From Lota lota (taxonomy: Eukaryota; Chordata; Actinopteri; Gadiformes; Lotidae), in contig JACYXH010000783.1 of the NCBI GenBank assembly GCA_026745465.1, positions 1,611,001 to 1,675,000 on the forward strand: DNA of 64,000 nt, written 5' to 3'. The stretch's first letter is position 1, and every line of letters starts with the position of its first letter. This document shows positions 1 to 33,720 of this stretch, piece by piece. The notes under the pieces were generated by a model. It did not search any database. It had not been told where the DNA came from and saw nothing but the letters and a program-made list of their open reading frames with translations. A program made the position numbers and the translations under genes.

Positions 1-1703
1 TATGTTTAAAAGCCGTACATGCTTTGGTTTGGTTGATTCGGAACATTGTGGTTGAATGGAGATGTGAAAATGCATTTACACTATACCGCGTTTGCTTGCG
101 CCATCTATTTCTGCCCATGTGATGAGTTGAAGCCTTTGTTTTTGTTGCATTAGGGCGCACAACAGCGCCGCCTATCTTGTTGACCACGCTGTATTTTCCC
201 GCCACTGTAGACTTTCCCGCCATCGTCATCGGTTCGAAACATCAGCGCGTCTACGTCAACCTCGCGACAAATGATAAAGATGACGCGGCCTCTAACCGAC
301 AACAGGGCATTGGAGACTACAGTCCATGTTGAAAACCTTACTGTACTATAAAATGTATTTAATGAATGACTCTTACTAGATGTATATTAAAACATAGAAT
401 GTTTTATTTCACCATTAAAACATAGCTGTTAACGCATGATTATCTTTGCGTCTTATTTAAACCTCATACTCGTGAAACATTTATACATTTCCCCCTGTAA
501 CATCCTTAGAACTTCCGGTTGGAATTACACCCCCCACACATTCTCTTCAAACCATGGACACACAAATAACCATATTAAGTTAAAATGGGCAGAAAACGGT
601 TGGATTTTGTTTGAAAAACTATGGTATCCAAGAAAGAAAATCTACAAATCATCGAAGTTGCCATTGCAAAATGCCATTGCAACTTCAAAGGACGTCTATA
701 GTTACAAGTTAAAACACATTTAGCATCTGTATCACAGTGTGGATGAATATTGCTAAAGTCCATATTATTTATTCATCATCATTTTGTATTTACTTTATTT
801 TGCCACAGCTGCTCTTTACATTTACATGTAGGCCTAGTCATTTAGCAGACACCTATATCCAAAGATTAAAATTGAAGCATTAAATTCAGAGTTATTTAGC
901 CAAACTCATAAGTCACTATAGTTACCAACACTGTTGGATTATCAATCAATGATTTAACATAAATCACCTTCAAAATTTGACTGGATCAATACTTCCAAAT
1001 CATAACTAGCATCCATTAAAGCCAGAAAAATCATCCCACAAAAGTCCCCCATCACCCGCTCATTAAAAACAACACATCAATATAAAATAGTATTTATACT
1101 GTTCATGATTTAAAATGAAACATATCCAACATCTTTCTTCTTTGCTTTTCTTTTCTTGGTCGGTCGACCGGAGTGGAGACATATCATGTCTTCTCCATTA
1201 ATTGTGTTCTCGTCATCTTTAACTGATTTTGTCTCCCGCCTTTAGAAATCAATTTACTCACTCAATCACTCCCCCAACCATTTGTTTATTCTATAAGCTA
1301 CCGTTCGACCCGGGTCACGTTGTATACACACATCATCCTCAGGCCATTCTTGGAAGAAAAAAAAGAAATGTATGGTTTAAATCATGTGATCTGATGTTCC
1401 ATAATAGAAGTTCAAGTCCACCATCTTGGGACTTCTTGACCAAACATTTTAGAATAATCAAGCAACCAGTTGTTGTTATTCTAATTATAATAATGGTGAA
1501 GAAGAACCTAGATGGAACCCTTGGTGAAAAGATGAAACCCTCCAATTGCTGAAAAGGTCCCCATGAAAGTATTAAAAAAATACAACCCCTGTAGTGGTCA
1601 GAGAGAATATTATAAAAAACAATGCAAACTGGTTTGTAGACCAGTCATTCATAAAGTGTCCGTCATCGCTGCTTTGGTTGTAAATAAGGGTTTTATTCTC
1701 CTA
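1..1703. other. tox4 3' UTR and downstream flank
   Basis: AT-rich sequence after the tox4 stop (minus strand). AATAAA-type signals read on the minus strand occur at 1692-1697 (only about 10 nt past the stop) and 1285-1290, so the transcript end is not fixed. A SINE-tail-like piece (catttagcagacacctatat) lies near 838-857. Short reading frames here have no recognisable product, and I see no other gene. Confidence 0.5.
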
Positions 1704-4700
1704 CTATGTCACCGTCGTGGAGTTCTGTCCTCGGATGGCACACCATGCCATGAAAACATCCCTGTAGAAGGAGGAACACACACACACACTCACAATGTGG
1801 TTATACTTTAAACATTTGTGAAGGAACAGTCGTTTTGGACTTCATTACCCAGCAAGCACTGAGCATTCGTTGGCCAAAGAACCTGTTTGCGGTTTTCAAC
1901 TGCCATGTTCAACTGATTTAAAGACAAAATCGATTGAATAACGTCCGACTACAATAATACACAATGCTATCAATAGTGTAGTTTTACCTCTGTAAAGATG
2001 TATATTATTCGTTTATTATCATGGCTTACAGCTTATCGTTCTTCCACTGGGAAAACATTATGGTATGTGTGTGCATATGTTTGTGCGTACCTGCAGTGCG
2101 TTGCTACACAGTCATTGCTGCAGTACTCTTTGTCCCAGTCCTTGTTCTCCACCGCTGGGTTACCACACCCTGCGCGCACGCACATACTGGTGGTGGCGGC
2201 CGGGGTCACCCCTGAGCCCGGGGTCACACTCACCTCCACCTCCATCTGGCGTGAAAACATAACGCACTCCGTCACTCACGGAGGAGTACTACAGAAATAC
2301 CTTCAATTATCGGTGACAACAGTATTTCCTTTACTACAAAGGTCAAAGGTCTCGAGGAAAACGTCTACTCGAAAGAGAAAGCAAGAAATTATCTGAAGGA
2401 ACATTATTTATACTACTAAATAGTAAAAGACGTACGAAAATAAGTACGTCTACACAAATAGAAGAACTTTGGTGTAGTTCTACTCAAGTAAGAGAAAGAA
2501 ATGAGGAAATGACAGTGTGACTGGCTCGATACGAGAACAGTATACTTCGATATGAGAACCGTTTACCTTGAAATGAGAACAGTACATTGTTATGTGAGAA
2601 CAGTACACTTTGATGTGAGAACAGTACACTTTGATTGGAGAACGGTATACTTTGATGTGAGAACAAGTATACTTTGATGTGAGAACAGTACACTTTGATG
2701 TGAGAACAGTACACTTTGATTGGAGAACGGTATACTTTGATGTGAGAACAAGTATACTTTGATGTGAGAACAGTACACTTTGATGTGAGAACAGTACACT
2801 TTGATTGGAGAACGGTATACTTTGATGTGAGAACAAGTATACTTTGATGTGAGAACAGTACACTTTGATGTGAGAACAGTACACTTTGATTGGAGAACGG
2901 TATACTTTGATGTGAGAACAAGTATACTTTGATATGAGAACAGTACACTTTGATGTGAGAACAAGTATACTTTGATATGAGAACAGCATCCTTTGCTGTG
3001 ATAGCATTTTTTAGAAGTAGATTTTGTAAAACACATCCACAGGTCTGCGGTACAGAATGACGTCATCCGGTCCTACCTCTCCCTCCACCTCCTCTCCGCC
3101 CATAACCATGGAAGCAGTGGCAGACTGGTCCATCTCCCCCACATCTCCCAGTAAGGCGGTCGCCCCCGACAACGACGGCGTCGTCGCGACGACGCTCCCG
3201 ACCTGCAGCGTCGCCGGGACGATCTTGATCTGCAGAGGAGGGGGCGGAGCCATGCTGCCGCCGGCGGTGGCCGTGGCCTGAGGCTTGGCCTGCAGAGGGG
3301 GCGGGGCCTGGCTGTGCGCCATCTGCTGGAGGCGGGGCGGGGGCGAGGCTATGCCGTGCATGGGCTGCAGCGGGGGCGGTTGCCGGGGAGGTGCGGCCAT
3401 GGCCGTTACCGTGACGCCCCCGGACGGCGAGGGCGTCTGCTTGATGATGATCTTAGCGATTGCAGGGGGGGGGCTGGGGGCCGGAGGCTTGATGGCGCCA
3501 GTGCGGGAGCGCGTGGACACCTGGGGGAGGTCCAGGATGATGTTGGAGGTGCAGATGTTGGTGATGGTGTTCTCCTCGGGGATGTAGTGTTGCACCCTGC
3601 TGGGGCGGGAGGAGGAGGGGGTGATGCGGGGAGGAGAGGGGGGGGAAGGCTCGGGGTCGTCCAGTACCTCGATTGGAGCCTGGGGGAAGAACGGGGAGTT
3701 TACCTTTAGTCGTTCAGCAGACGTTTTTGTACTAAAGGACTCACAGTGAATCCAGATGTCATTAAGGAAGCGGTAGGGTTAGACTAGGGATCTAACCCAG
3801 AACCTTCTGGTTGGCTGGCTCTGTGTGTGTGTGTGTTACCTGGGACACGTGTCCGGCCAGGTAAGCTCCAAGGGATCTCAGGTACTCCCTCTTGGCTGCG
3901 TCGGTCTTCCTCTTGTACACCTGGACAGGTGGGGGGGGGGGGGGGGTGTCATGATATTCTGGTGTAGCGGTGCAGCTCAGGTTGTGAAATCTAGAACCCA
4001 ACTTTCTATAGAGTACCTTGCTTATGTTTGGCCAAGTTGTTCGTTTTGTTAGGTTAACCCGAAAATGTAAATGACAAGTCAAATAATACGTTTTTTAACT
4101 TGTAAGACAAGTTTAACCTTCTAATAATGTAACGTTATTTGGTTTTATTTTAGCATCAAAAATGAATTTCATAACGTGAATCCAACGTGAATATGAATAC
4201 CACACAGGAGAAAACCTTTATTTGTTTTTAGTTTCATCCGTCTAGAATAAATACACAAATAAAATGAACTTGACTGAAATGTGATATCGATGCGTCGGCC
4301 ATCTTGAGCCGTAGCTCCGCCCACCTGCTTCTGCTCCTCCCCCAGGCTGTCCCACATGGACGCCACGATCCTGGACACCTCTCCGAAGGTGGCGTTGGGG
4401 TTCTGGCCCTTGATGGCGGCCTGCGTGTCCCTGAAGAACAGAGCGTAGGCCGACACCGGCTTCACCGGCTCGTTGGGATCCTTCTTCTTCCTCCCCTTCT
4501 TTCCTCCTCCTCCTCCTCCTGCCCTGCGCCCCGGGGCCAGGGAAGAGGTGCTGGAGGAGGAGGTGCTGGAGAAGGACGAGGAGGGGAAGGGGGAGTCGGC
4601 CATGGAGGGGTCGAGGGAGATGACCCCCTGGGAGCCGGAGAGGGAGACCGGGGATTCCACCAGGACACTCTGGACAGGAATAGAAGAACCCCACATGAAG

Positions 4701-6665
4701 AGCTTCTCTGGTTGGTGTTTTAGTATAACCTTTATAACTTTTAATTATACATTTACATGTTTTAATAACTTTGTATCACTAAAGTTTGCATAAACTTTAA
4801 TATTCAACCGACACTTTGCGGGGATATTTCTCTTCGGTAAGCAGATGCTGTGTTACGTAACAATTCCGCGTTATCATCGCGATGAACATCATCCAAAATG
4901 GCCGACTAACCCGGCTGAAATCGTCCATGTCGTCGTCCTGCAGCGAGCTAGTAGGCGATGCCGTCGGAGACAGACGGTTGTCGGGGGACTGGGACTCCTG
5001 CAACATGGCCCCGCCCACCAGGCCCAGCCCCAGCTGAGCGCTGAGCTCTGATTGGTCAATGGTGGTGAGCTGATTGGTGGCCAGCAGGGCCTGGCCCATG
5101 TCGCCAAGAGGAACGTCGATGGTCATTGGAGAGGAGCTGCTGAACTGGGAACCAATAGGATGGCCCAGGTCCTTGGAGGAGCGTGAAAAACCGAATTGAG
5201 TTCAGTTATGGAATTGGTTATTAGTTTCCGTTTTATGTTCACACACTTCATTTATCTGCTAGTGATCTGTCTGCCATCCCACTGTGTGTTCCTCCTCAGG
5301 ATCTTTTCACAACTGGGTTCATTTTTTATTTTTGTTCTCTTTTGCTTCTTAAATGTATCTATGTAATTCATTGATGTCTCATTGATATTTCAACTCACAT
5401 AGCTGAAATGACAAAATATCTTATTTTATTTTCAAACTCAAAATATCTATATTTCTTGTTGTTGCGTTGTTTCCTTTGTTAAGCACTTTACTGTCTTGTA
5501 TACAATCGCTATAATCAATAAAGTTTGATTGATGGATGCCCTCACCATGCCCAGAGACGACCCCAGCAAGGCGCCCCCCCCTGGCTGGCTGATCCCCCCC
5601 AAACTCAGGTGCTCCAGACCCTGGGAGGGGGTGTTGACGTAAGTGGAGGCGAAGGAGGGGTCATCGCCGCCCACCACCGCGTTGCCGGGGACGGCCACCC
5701 CGTCGTCGGGAGAGGGGTCTCCGAAGTGGGAGACCCCGTGGTGGGAGGAGGAGAGGGCCGAGTCGGGGTCAAGGGGGATGGAGGGGATCTCAAACTCCTC
5801 ATCGCCAAGACTGGGGGTGTGGAAGGTCTGGGGGAGGGAGAGAGGGAGAGAGAGAGAGAGAGAGAGAGAGAATTGAGAAGTGGAAGTAGAATATTATGAG
5901 TGCATTCATGTCTTGGAATGGCTGGCTGGGTGGGACTCAAACCCAGAGCCCTGGCCTTGTAATGCCATGCAGAGGACTGAGAAGAGAGAAGTACCTCTGA
6001 GGAGGAGAGGAAGGGGTGGTTGGAGCCCGATATGGTGAGGTAGCTGTCGCTGGCTCCAGGGAACTGAAACATCAAGATCCACAACAGAACATTAGTATGT
6101 GTTTTAGGAAGTAGCATTTGAGCTAAAATACCGTGAAAAGCTAAACACTGGGCTGTGTTGACTGTTGACTGTTCTTGAGTCTTCAGAAGAGGCAGCCTAA
6201 CCCAGATGTGAGGAACATATCTAAATACTGCAGCTGTTTGTGTGGTATGTTTTGACATTTTAAAGACACAAGCAAATAGAGTTATAGATTTATTTTCTTT
6301 CTTCTTTTAAAGGGTTTAAAGGCATGACTACAATCTACACTTGGTCTTAACTCAGGACACCGTGCACTCAAAAGTGACAACACGCACAGAAACCTCCGCG
6401 CATATTTGATTAATCCGATTCAGGACGCGCAGCTTGCAGTATTCAAACAAGCAAAGTACACATGTCGGAACCAGTTTATTCGCATGCTCAGCATAGTATT
6501 GGGCATCAACATGCCAAAAAGGTCAACTTTGAATCTTCCTTCCTATGCACGGCGGGTCACCTTGCCGACAGAGTCAAATCCGTTAAAAGCCTGCGGGTCC
6601 AGAAACTCCGTATCGACATGCTGTCCCGTCTCGTCCGTCAAATCCGAATAAAAATTTAGGTCCAT
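1704..6665 (-). CDS. tox4: TOX4, HMG-box protein (9 coding exons, 652 aa)
   Basis: TOX4 is a nuclear HMG-box protein. In mammals it works with the PNUTS-PP1 phosphatase on chromatin and RNA polymerase II. Coding exons, 5' to 3' on the minus strand, are 6665-6561, 6063-5995, 5827-5546, 5171-4911, 4669-4325, 3920-3840, 3679-3077, 2245-2091 and 1761-1704. They total 1959 nt in one frame. The start [14 protein letters not shown] is the TOX-family N-terminus. Exons 2-4 carry [13 protein letters not shown] and the TOX4-specific [18 protein letters not shown] lysine-rich NLS ([13 protein letters not shown]) precedes the HMG box at about residues 303-373 ([19 protein letters not shown], then [14 protein letters not shown] in exon 6). 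Exon 7 encodes a Pro/Gln-rich region. Exons 8-9 encode the conserved Cys-rich end ([20 protein letters not shown], then RDVFMAW). The last exon was found by phase match (AG|G) and ends QNSTTVT-stop. The exon 7 donor at 3077 (GAG|GTAGGA) was chosen among several. Human TOX4 is 621 aa. Confidence 0.93.
2518..2990. repeat. Two-level minisatellite in tox4 intron 8
   Basis: Units of 21-22 bp (consensus gagaacagtacactttgatg) are arranged in a higher-order block of four variants, about 85 bp: gagaacagtac.., gagaacagtac..ttg, gagaacggtat.., gagaacaagtat... The block recurs about four times, with degenerate edge units. It makes long minus-strand open frames because the spacing avoids stops. Those are not genes. 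Confidence 0.95.
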
Positions 6666-9600
6666 TGTGAGTCGGCCTTCATGTGAAATGTCTTCGATGC
6701 CACGGGGTGCAATGTGTTAAAGTCTCCACTGTCAAAAAAAATGAATTAAAAAAATGGTAACACACCACCAAAACAATGCCCTGACAGCAAGAACCCTCCT
6801 CTCTTTAAAGTCCACCCTGAATCGTGGATAATATTTACTGCACGGATGCTGGGGCTTGCGTGCCACTTAGCCACATGAACACATGCCGCCGACGACACCC
6901 AAAAATAACCACCGTGTTTGGCTGGCTGTGGAGCTAACGTGGCTATCCGAAGTGCTGACTGTCCTACTAAGGGTGGTGGGGGGGGGGGGGGGGGGGGGGT
7001 TTAGTCGGCGTGTGATCGACGCAAAGCTGCGGTACTAGTTTACAACCCGCCTGGATTCCGTCCCGGTCAGTCTGCTGCCACGTCCTGGGACAACCACCAC
7101 GACGCCCCCGCACCGCCGGGCAGGAGATGACACAAACCGCCGGGGAGACAAACGGTTGATTCTGGGCTTGGAAGACGGCCGTATAAGACTCCGAAAAAAA
7201 CAAAACGTCCCCGATTTTCTCCCCGTTCGTGTTGCCTTGATCCTCGATCCATTGAGAGAGCCTGCTCAGAGGCCCAGGCTGCTCAGTGGACCCAGAGCCA
7301 TAGATCGCATCAAGGTTCAGGATTTGGATTATAAAGCGGAGAAAGAAAGGGGGTGGGTTGTTTTAAAAGGTTTGCCGAAGAACTGTCATTCATGTTTTGG
7401 TTAAATAAAAAGGCGTAAGTGTAGCTACATATGTAAAGCTTCTATATCTAATGAACCAACCCAGTCTTACCTTGCATCCCAAATGGTTTGCTCCAGACAG
7501 TGGTACCTAGTACCACAAACTGTAAACAATAAATACATGGGCCTTGGAGATTATTAAGACCTACTGAGGTCGGGGTGTATTAAGATATAGTAATTGGTTT
7601 TGGGTCAGGGGGTAGTTCTTAATGATTGCATGATATGTCATTGATAAGAGGGGGGGGTGATAAACCGCTGGAAAGATAAATCATTGTACATGTGTGGAGG
7701 AGAAGATCATCACGGAAGGAGTTGGTGACAATCAAAGGTTATGCTCGTCGGAAGGTCATACGCTGTCTACTCTCCGTCTTACCTCCATTGTCACCCCGAA
7801 TGTTTTTTTTTTTGGTCCCACTTAGTGAACTTCGCCCGGATTTGATTTCCTCACATCACTTCACAACATGGCACCTGCGTCGGGTACGTACGACGTACGT
7901 GAGTGGAAATGACCTCATCACGTCGGAGACACGTTTACGTTCCGAATAAAGACAACAAGGAAGTATGATAATGTAATAATACTTCTGAAGCGGTGATTTA
8001 TTTCAAAATTGGTTTATTTGCTTCCGTATATTTCAAGCACCGTCATATTCCTATTTTATATTAATGTCATTAAAAATGATAAAAGTTCGGATTTTTCTTT
8101 ATGTACAAGCAGTCAACTAAACTAAACAAAAATAATCAATGACAAGCGAACAATACACAAATAATGCAAAAATAAAACAAACATCCCTACATATAACTAT
8201 GCATTGGAGATGTAAAATCCCGTTCTTAGGCGCGCGCACACCATTTCAAGACCCATCCCTTTGTGACATCACAAGTGGGTTGTACGCCGGACAGATCAAC
8301 TCCTGCCTGACCAGTCGAGGCAGTCCACCACTCAGCTCCTTCCAGCCAATATAGGAGTTGGACTATCCCTCTTGTGATGTCACAAAAGGGGTCGATTTTT
8401 GGCTCGTCAACGCGACACCTGGTGGTTAAACAGGGGACCTTTTATTGGTTAGTGGATAGCAGGAAACGTGTTGTGGTGGGAGAGCTGCACACGGACTACT
8501 GTGTGGGGACAAACTATTGGCTTGAGGGAATGGCAGCAGGTCATAGCGCCAAATGCACCCACACACTAATTACACATTAATAACATCCGCTTACACACAC
8601 ACACACACACACCAAACATGTTTAAACAGCACAATACTGTAGTTCCCCTGTTTCCAGGTGAATCTGGAGTCACATCCAAATCGACATCTGTTTGACAAAC
8701 AAACTTGGACTCCGAACTTGGCCAAATTACACTTAAGGGAGCTATGGTGAACTAGCTCCTTTACAACACTTCCCATAATACAGTCTGTAGAGATGATGAT
8801 TTGGCAACTTATTAAAAGTAGTGTAATTGTGTCGCAATCTTCCATGTGGGTTTAAACCATTTAAAACGTTCAAAAGCAGTAACATACAGTGGTTGGTGGG
8901 AAGAGGAAAAAGGTTAGAGAGACAAGGGGAGGAGTTGAGGGATGAGGTGAAAGCTACACTTTCGTGAACCTTTGTCAGTTTTCTCTTCTTTCTTCTCGGT
9001 CTCCATCCCATTATCGTCCCTCAGAGGAAAACCGAATAACACTTTCAAGTAAGCATACAGAAACCTGTAAAAAAAAAAAAAAAGCTAGGTACCATGACAA
9101 CTGTGTCCTTCTAAAAATTTATCTTAGGATGGCTTGTGCGTGTGTTTAGCCAAGAAACCGGATTCCATCCACAGAACACACTGCTGCCTAAATACATTCT
9201 CTATTAAACAGAGCCCTGAGTCACATCTGTGCAACACTGACCGACCGAGATCTAGAACACTGACAGAGTTCTAGAACACTGTCCGTGTTCTAGAGCACTG
9301 ACCGAGATCTAGAACACTGACAGAGTTCTAGAACACTGGCAGTGTCTTCTGGCTTATCATTGGTCCACCGCCCTGGCACTCTAGCACCCATTGACCCAAT
9401 CAGTGCACCATACTGGCCCCTTATTCAAACTGAACGACACACGTCCCAGTGCCACACGTGCCAAATGTGCACATGCATGAACAAACATCAACACACTCAC
9501 ACACACGTGTACACGTTTGTTATTGAAGGATTGTGTTGGCATTCTTGTGGCATGACATTAGTGGAATATATCCTTATTATGACAGTGGCTAATAGAAAAC

Positions 9601-9761
9601 AGGGAGGGGGCGGGGGGGGGGGGGCGTAGATCCACGCAGCAACAATGGCAGTCTGTCTTTTACTGGGATAACGGACAAGCCACGCCCCCTCAGATCTGAG
9701 AGGCCGTTCCTATTGATTGCCCTGTTCATCTCCTCAGAGCCCCCTCCCTCTCCTCGTCCAA
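6666..9761. other. tox4 upstream region and slc12a6 3' flank
   Basis: From 6666 to about 7300 lies the probable tox4 5' UTR and promoter side, interrupted by a poly-G run at 6970-6999. The rest is non-coding. Candidate minus-strand AATAAA signals at 7997-8002, 8013-8018 and 8441-8446 could end slc12a6, which would give a 3' UTR of 1.3-1.8 kb. A MITE-like element sits at 8225-8400, and imperfect repeats of about 21 bp (agttctagaacactg type) at 9230-9345. No other gene seen. Confidence 0.5.
8225..8400. mobile_element. MITE-like element with terminal inverted segments
   Basis: The left side has ccctttgtgacatcacaagt and the right side has cttgtgatgtcacaaaaggg. These are near-perfect inverted copies flanking about 100 bp. 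Partial relatives containing cttgtgatgtca occur at 14240-14252 and 52013-52026, each after a ggacacgccc stretch. I read this as a dispersed non-autonomous element. No transposase is present and the family is unnamed. Confidence 0.45.
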
Positions 9762-30112
<20,351 letters not shown>

Positions 30113-33089
30113 GGCGACGCGCTCGGGCGTGTAGGACGGCGAGCGCGGCGCCGGGGGCTGCGGTGGGCTGTTGCAGAGGAGGAGGAAGGGGGGGGGGGGG
30201 GGGGGGGGGGGAGGGGGGGGGGGTTCAGGGACAGCGTAGAAGGCTTGGGACTGGGGGGGGGGGGCAGGCTAAAGTGCTAGGCTACACTAGGCTAGAGTAG
30301 GCCAAACTAAGCCAGGCTACACTGGGAGGGCTAGTCTACTGCACGCTAGTCTAGGCTATCTCCCGGGTAACAATCATGACGGGTTCTAGAAGGTTCTATC
30401 CAGGAACGGGACATCCCCCATCGAAGCAGTTGTTTCGATTCTCTACAGGTGTGGATGGCCACCGTTAGCTTTACACCCTGGGTAACTGATCACTGCACCG
30501 GGTACACACTGTACTGCCACAGGTGTTTGTTGTGCTAACTTTGAGTCGATGTCGTGTGTTTTGATGAATAAAGGTTAAACCACTTTCATATGTGCGGTTG
30601 GTATTACAAGTCAACGCCATATGTGTGCACTGATAACATTTTCTTTCAACCTAAAGTTTAGGTGTCAATCCGGTGGACGGTGAAGTGACTAACTAGACTA
30701 CTAAATACTGTGGTTTTAGTGTAGAATGGACAACGGCCTCCTAGATTAGGATTGTACTGTACGTGCTAGCCACTCTCTAACCTCAAATCCGTGAAGCACA
30801 AAGGCCAGATACAGAGGATCAGCATGGTACAATACAATCATGAGGACAAAAGATTGGGAATTAAAGAAAAGAAACAGAAAAGAAATGGGACAAAAAAAAG
30901 ACAAAAACAGAGGAGAGGCCGTCTTTAAAATGCAACGCTGCATGTTCATAGTCCCCACCTGTTCACCAGCCATCTATGTATGTAACTCAGGTTTTACACA
31001 GAACCTTGAGCTGTTAAAATTAACTAATCTGTTTTCAATTGGTCACCAGTAGAATATTTCACTAATGATCGACCACTTCAACCTTTCCCCAATGACAGGT
31101 CTCATGATGTGATTCGTCTTATACGTTGCATCCACACAAGAGGGGTGCATCGGTGCATCGAATTCTCACACACGTGGCTAAATACTACGTCAGCAGCATA
31201 AGCCAGCGGAGCGCATTCACCGCATATTTATTGCCAGAATTCATCATGGACGTTAAACAGTAACCGCCTGTGTCCATTATTGTTGGCTCGTGTATAATAA
31301 CAAATGTTAACCAAGTGGCGTGAACCGGGGCGTCCTTTTTTTGTCTTCCTATTGTGGAGTCCATAATTTAATTATTATTTAAGAGCGGTTCCAACCGGTT
31401 GCGCTGCTATAGTTGCGGAGGCGAGGCAGCTCAATCCTGTTTTCACACAAATTGTTCCTCGATCACAAATGGCCAGTGGATAAATATATGGAGGGTTTCG
31501 ACGGGGGTCGCCTTTCATCACTTCGACCCAGGGTGTCCTATATGATGGTGGAGGGGCGTGCGTCTGTTTGCAGAAGCGCAAAAAGAGAGCGCCGTTTATA
31601 CACCACTGGGGGGTTTCTTCTCACGCCAACGACTATTAAACGGGTTGGTCTTTTAACACGTGCAGCGGTTTGCCAGTAGCCAAAACGGACGCTTATAACA
31701 AATAACCATACGTATGTACCGAACCCTGTGACCGCTGGACTTCTGGTCAACATCTGCGCTCGGTTCGTAGCGATCTTGCGGAATCCACGGGTTGAACATG
31801 AGCTCGACAAGCGCGATCCCGCTTTCCTCGATAGACAGACTTAAGTTCTAGAAGATACACATGTCGACGTAGTGACTGCACTTGTGGTCCCAGCCCATTA
31901 GCGCATCAGTTATGTGTAACGTTAATGCTGCCTGGCTTACATGCGGACCATCATAAGCCAATTAAGGAAGCCATTTGGGAAGCTGTGTTGACGCAGTGTT
32001 CAGGAATATCAAGCGAAACACGCGAAACTCGCGGTATAAAAATAAATAAAGCGAGGTTGTGTTAAGAGGAAACATGCCGTTCTCTCTGACACAAAGACCT
32101 TAAGGCGTGCGCGTCAACATCGCGTTATTATCCCTCAACACCAGCATGCTTCATTCACGCCCGCCGTGGTGGATGACACCATCACAGAGCCCAACGCGAC
32201 ACGGTCCGCTTTCCCATTCATGTCACACGCAAACGGTGGATGACAACAGTCAACGGAGACTCCCAACGGCGGTGTGCCGCGCGGCTAGGCTAGCGTACAC
32301 CGCTCCAGGCTTCCACTGACAGCAGACATTAAACATACGTACTCCCCACGTCGACCCATAAACCCCCACGTTGATAAGACATACCTGAAGTTCGTATTTA
32401 TGCAGACATCCGTCATTGTGCGCCGGTTGGGTCACATCTGGGAAGGACTGGCGTGACACCCAGATACTGTCGGCACTTTTGTGTCTAACATAACAGAGCG
32501 GGGCGAGCGCCGCGCAACACACTTCCTGTTTCCTCGATGCGCATGCGTCCTGGGCGTCCCTCAGTGGCGCAAGATGTTTTTTTTCTCCCCCATATGAAAT
32601 GTATTGTAAAATGAAACCACATTTAAGGGTAATTAAATGTATATTAAAACGCTGGGTGTTTACAAATGTACGTTGACCATACAAATTACTTTATTTACAC
32701 AGGAGGGATGTAACAAAGTTAAACGGTCTAACAGTTGAACGTATAAGACAGACAGTAAATAAAACCACAAATAAAACAGACAGTCTCCTACCAAAGTTCA
32801 CCACCCCTATGAACAAAAACAATCCAATTTTGTCGTTTTGATTTGGGTTGTGTGGGTAAGGCACACAAATTAATTAGTTAACTGGATTGGAATAGTCAAA
32901 CTTCTTGAAAAAGGAAATCACATCACATTAAATCTAACGTTAGCTAAAGATCGGTGAACACTCTAGCCAGGAAAGCTCTTGTGGGACGCCTCCAGCAAAT
33001 GCATCTTCTGCGGTCAAAGTCAACAATGTCCTTTCTCATCGTGTCCTCCACTCTCGTCCGGGGCCCCTCTCCGTCGCCAAGCGGGGGGC
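30113..33089. other. slc12a6 upstream region and nop10 3' flank
   Basis: The slc12a6 frame stays open above its ATG to a CTGCAACAG acceptor-like site at 30168. Poly-G runs follow at 30188-30224. From about 31900 to 32560 the sequence is richer in CpG and may hold an upstream promoter or 5' exon, but I cannot place one. A minus-strand AATAAA at 32690-32695 fits the nop10 3' end. No further gene seen. Confidence 0.45.
32690..32695 (-). terminator. Candidate nop10 polyadenylation signal
   Basis: AATAAA on the minus strand about 395 nt after the nop10 stop. Chosen by position only. Confidence 0.35.
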
Positions 33090-33720
33090 TTACAGGATGG
33101 GCCGCGGCTGCTGGGTGAGCAGCAGGCCAAAGCGTTTCTTCACCGTCACCCGGTGCCTGGAGAACTTGTCGTCCGGCGAGAAGCGGGCCGGGTGGGCCGA
33201 GCTGGTGGGCTTGCCCTCCAGGTCCATTTTCTGTGGAAGACACAAACAACGCAGTCAAATCAGAGACAAAGCAGGGGCATTTCAATTCGCGTTTCTTCCA
33301 TCGGTCCTTCCCAAAAGATATACACCATATCGATTATTCTTTGATCAAAAACACGTTTTGAAACACTTAAGACATAACGTTAGGTTTAAAGTGTAATCCA
33401 CATCGTCAAATCCGCATAAAACGATGTCGATCTTCTTCAATAGCCATTCTTTAGTCCCGAATACAACTTTTGGATGGAGGGTCCTGAGAGTAACGAGGTC
33501 CGATTCCATGAAAAACCGCAATATCACAAGCAGTCTCCATATAAAATGTCAAGCCTGATGTTGTGAAACGTGCATGTTTATTAACTGGATTCAAGCTGGA
33601 TTCAAGCTAACTGTGGTCACACCGCTTCATACGTTAGCTTGACGTTATAAGTGAAGCCGAGGTTACCTTCAGAGTGTAGACTCTGGTGCCGCTTTCATTC
33701 AGATAAAACTGCAGGAACAT
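33090..33720 (-). CDS. nop10: NOP10, H/ACA ribonucleoprotein subunit 3 (64 aa)
   Basis: Small core protein of H/ACA snoRNPs and telomerase RNP. It bridges dyskerin and NHP2 in the nucleolus and supports rRNA pseudouridylation. There are two coding exons, 33720-33667 (18 codons, [18 protein letters not shown]) and 33230-33090 (47 codons including stop). Splice sites are AAG|GTAACC and CCACAG|AAA. The second exon reads [19 protein letters not shown] and ends QQPRPIL. The [12 protein letters not shown] core and the RPIL/RPVL end are diagnostic, and total length equals human NOP10 (64 aa). The gene lies just upstream of slc12a6 and head-to-head with the NUTM1-like gene, as in human 15q14. Confidence 0.97.

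Noticed and set aside
2480-3066. Three overlapping long minus-strand open frames rich in SHIKVY
   Set aside because: They are translations of the 21/85-bp minisatellite in tox4 intron 8 in different frames, with no start context or homology.
3057-3709. Plus-strand open frames opposite tox4 exon 7
   Set aside because: Antisense shadows of a GC-rich Pro/Gln-coding exon.
32900-33396. Plus-strand open frames over nop10
   Set aside because: Antisense of nop10 exon 2. The minus-strand protein matches NOP10 along its full length.
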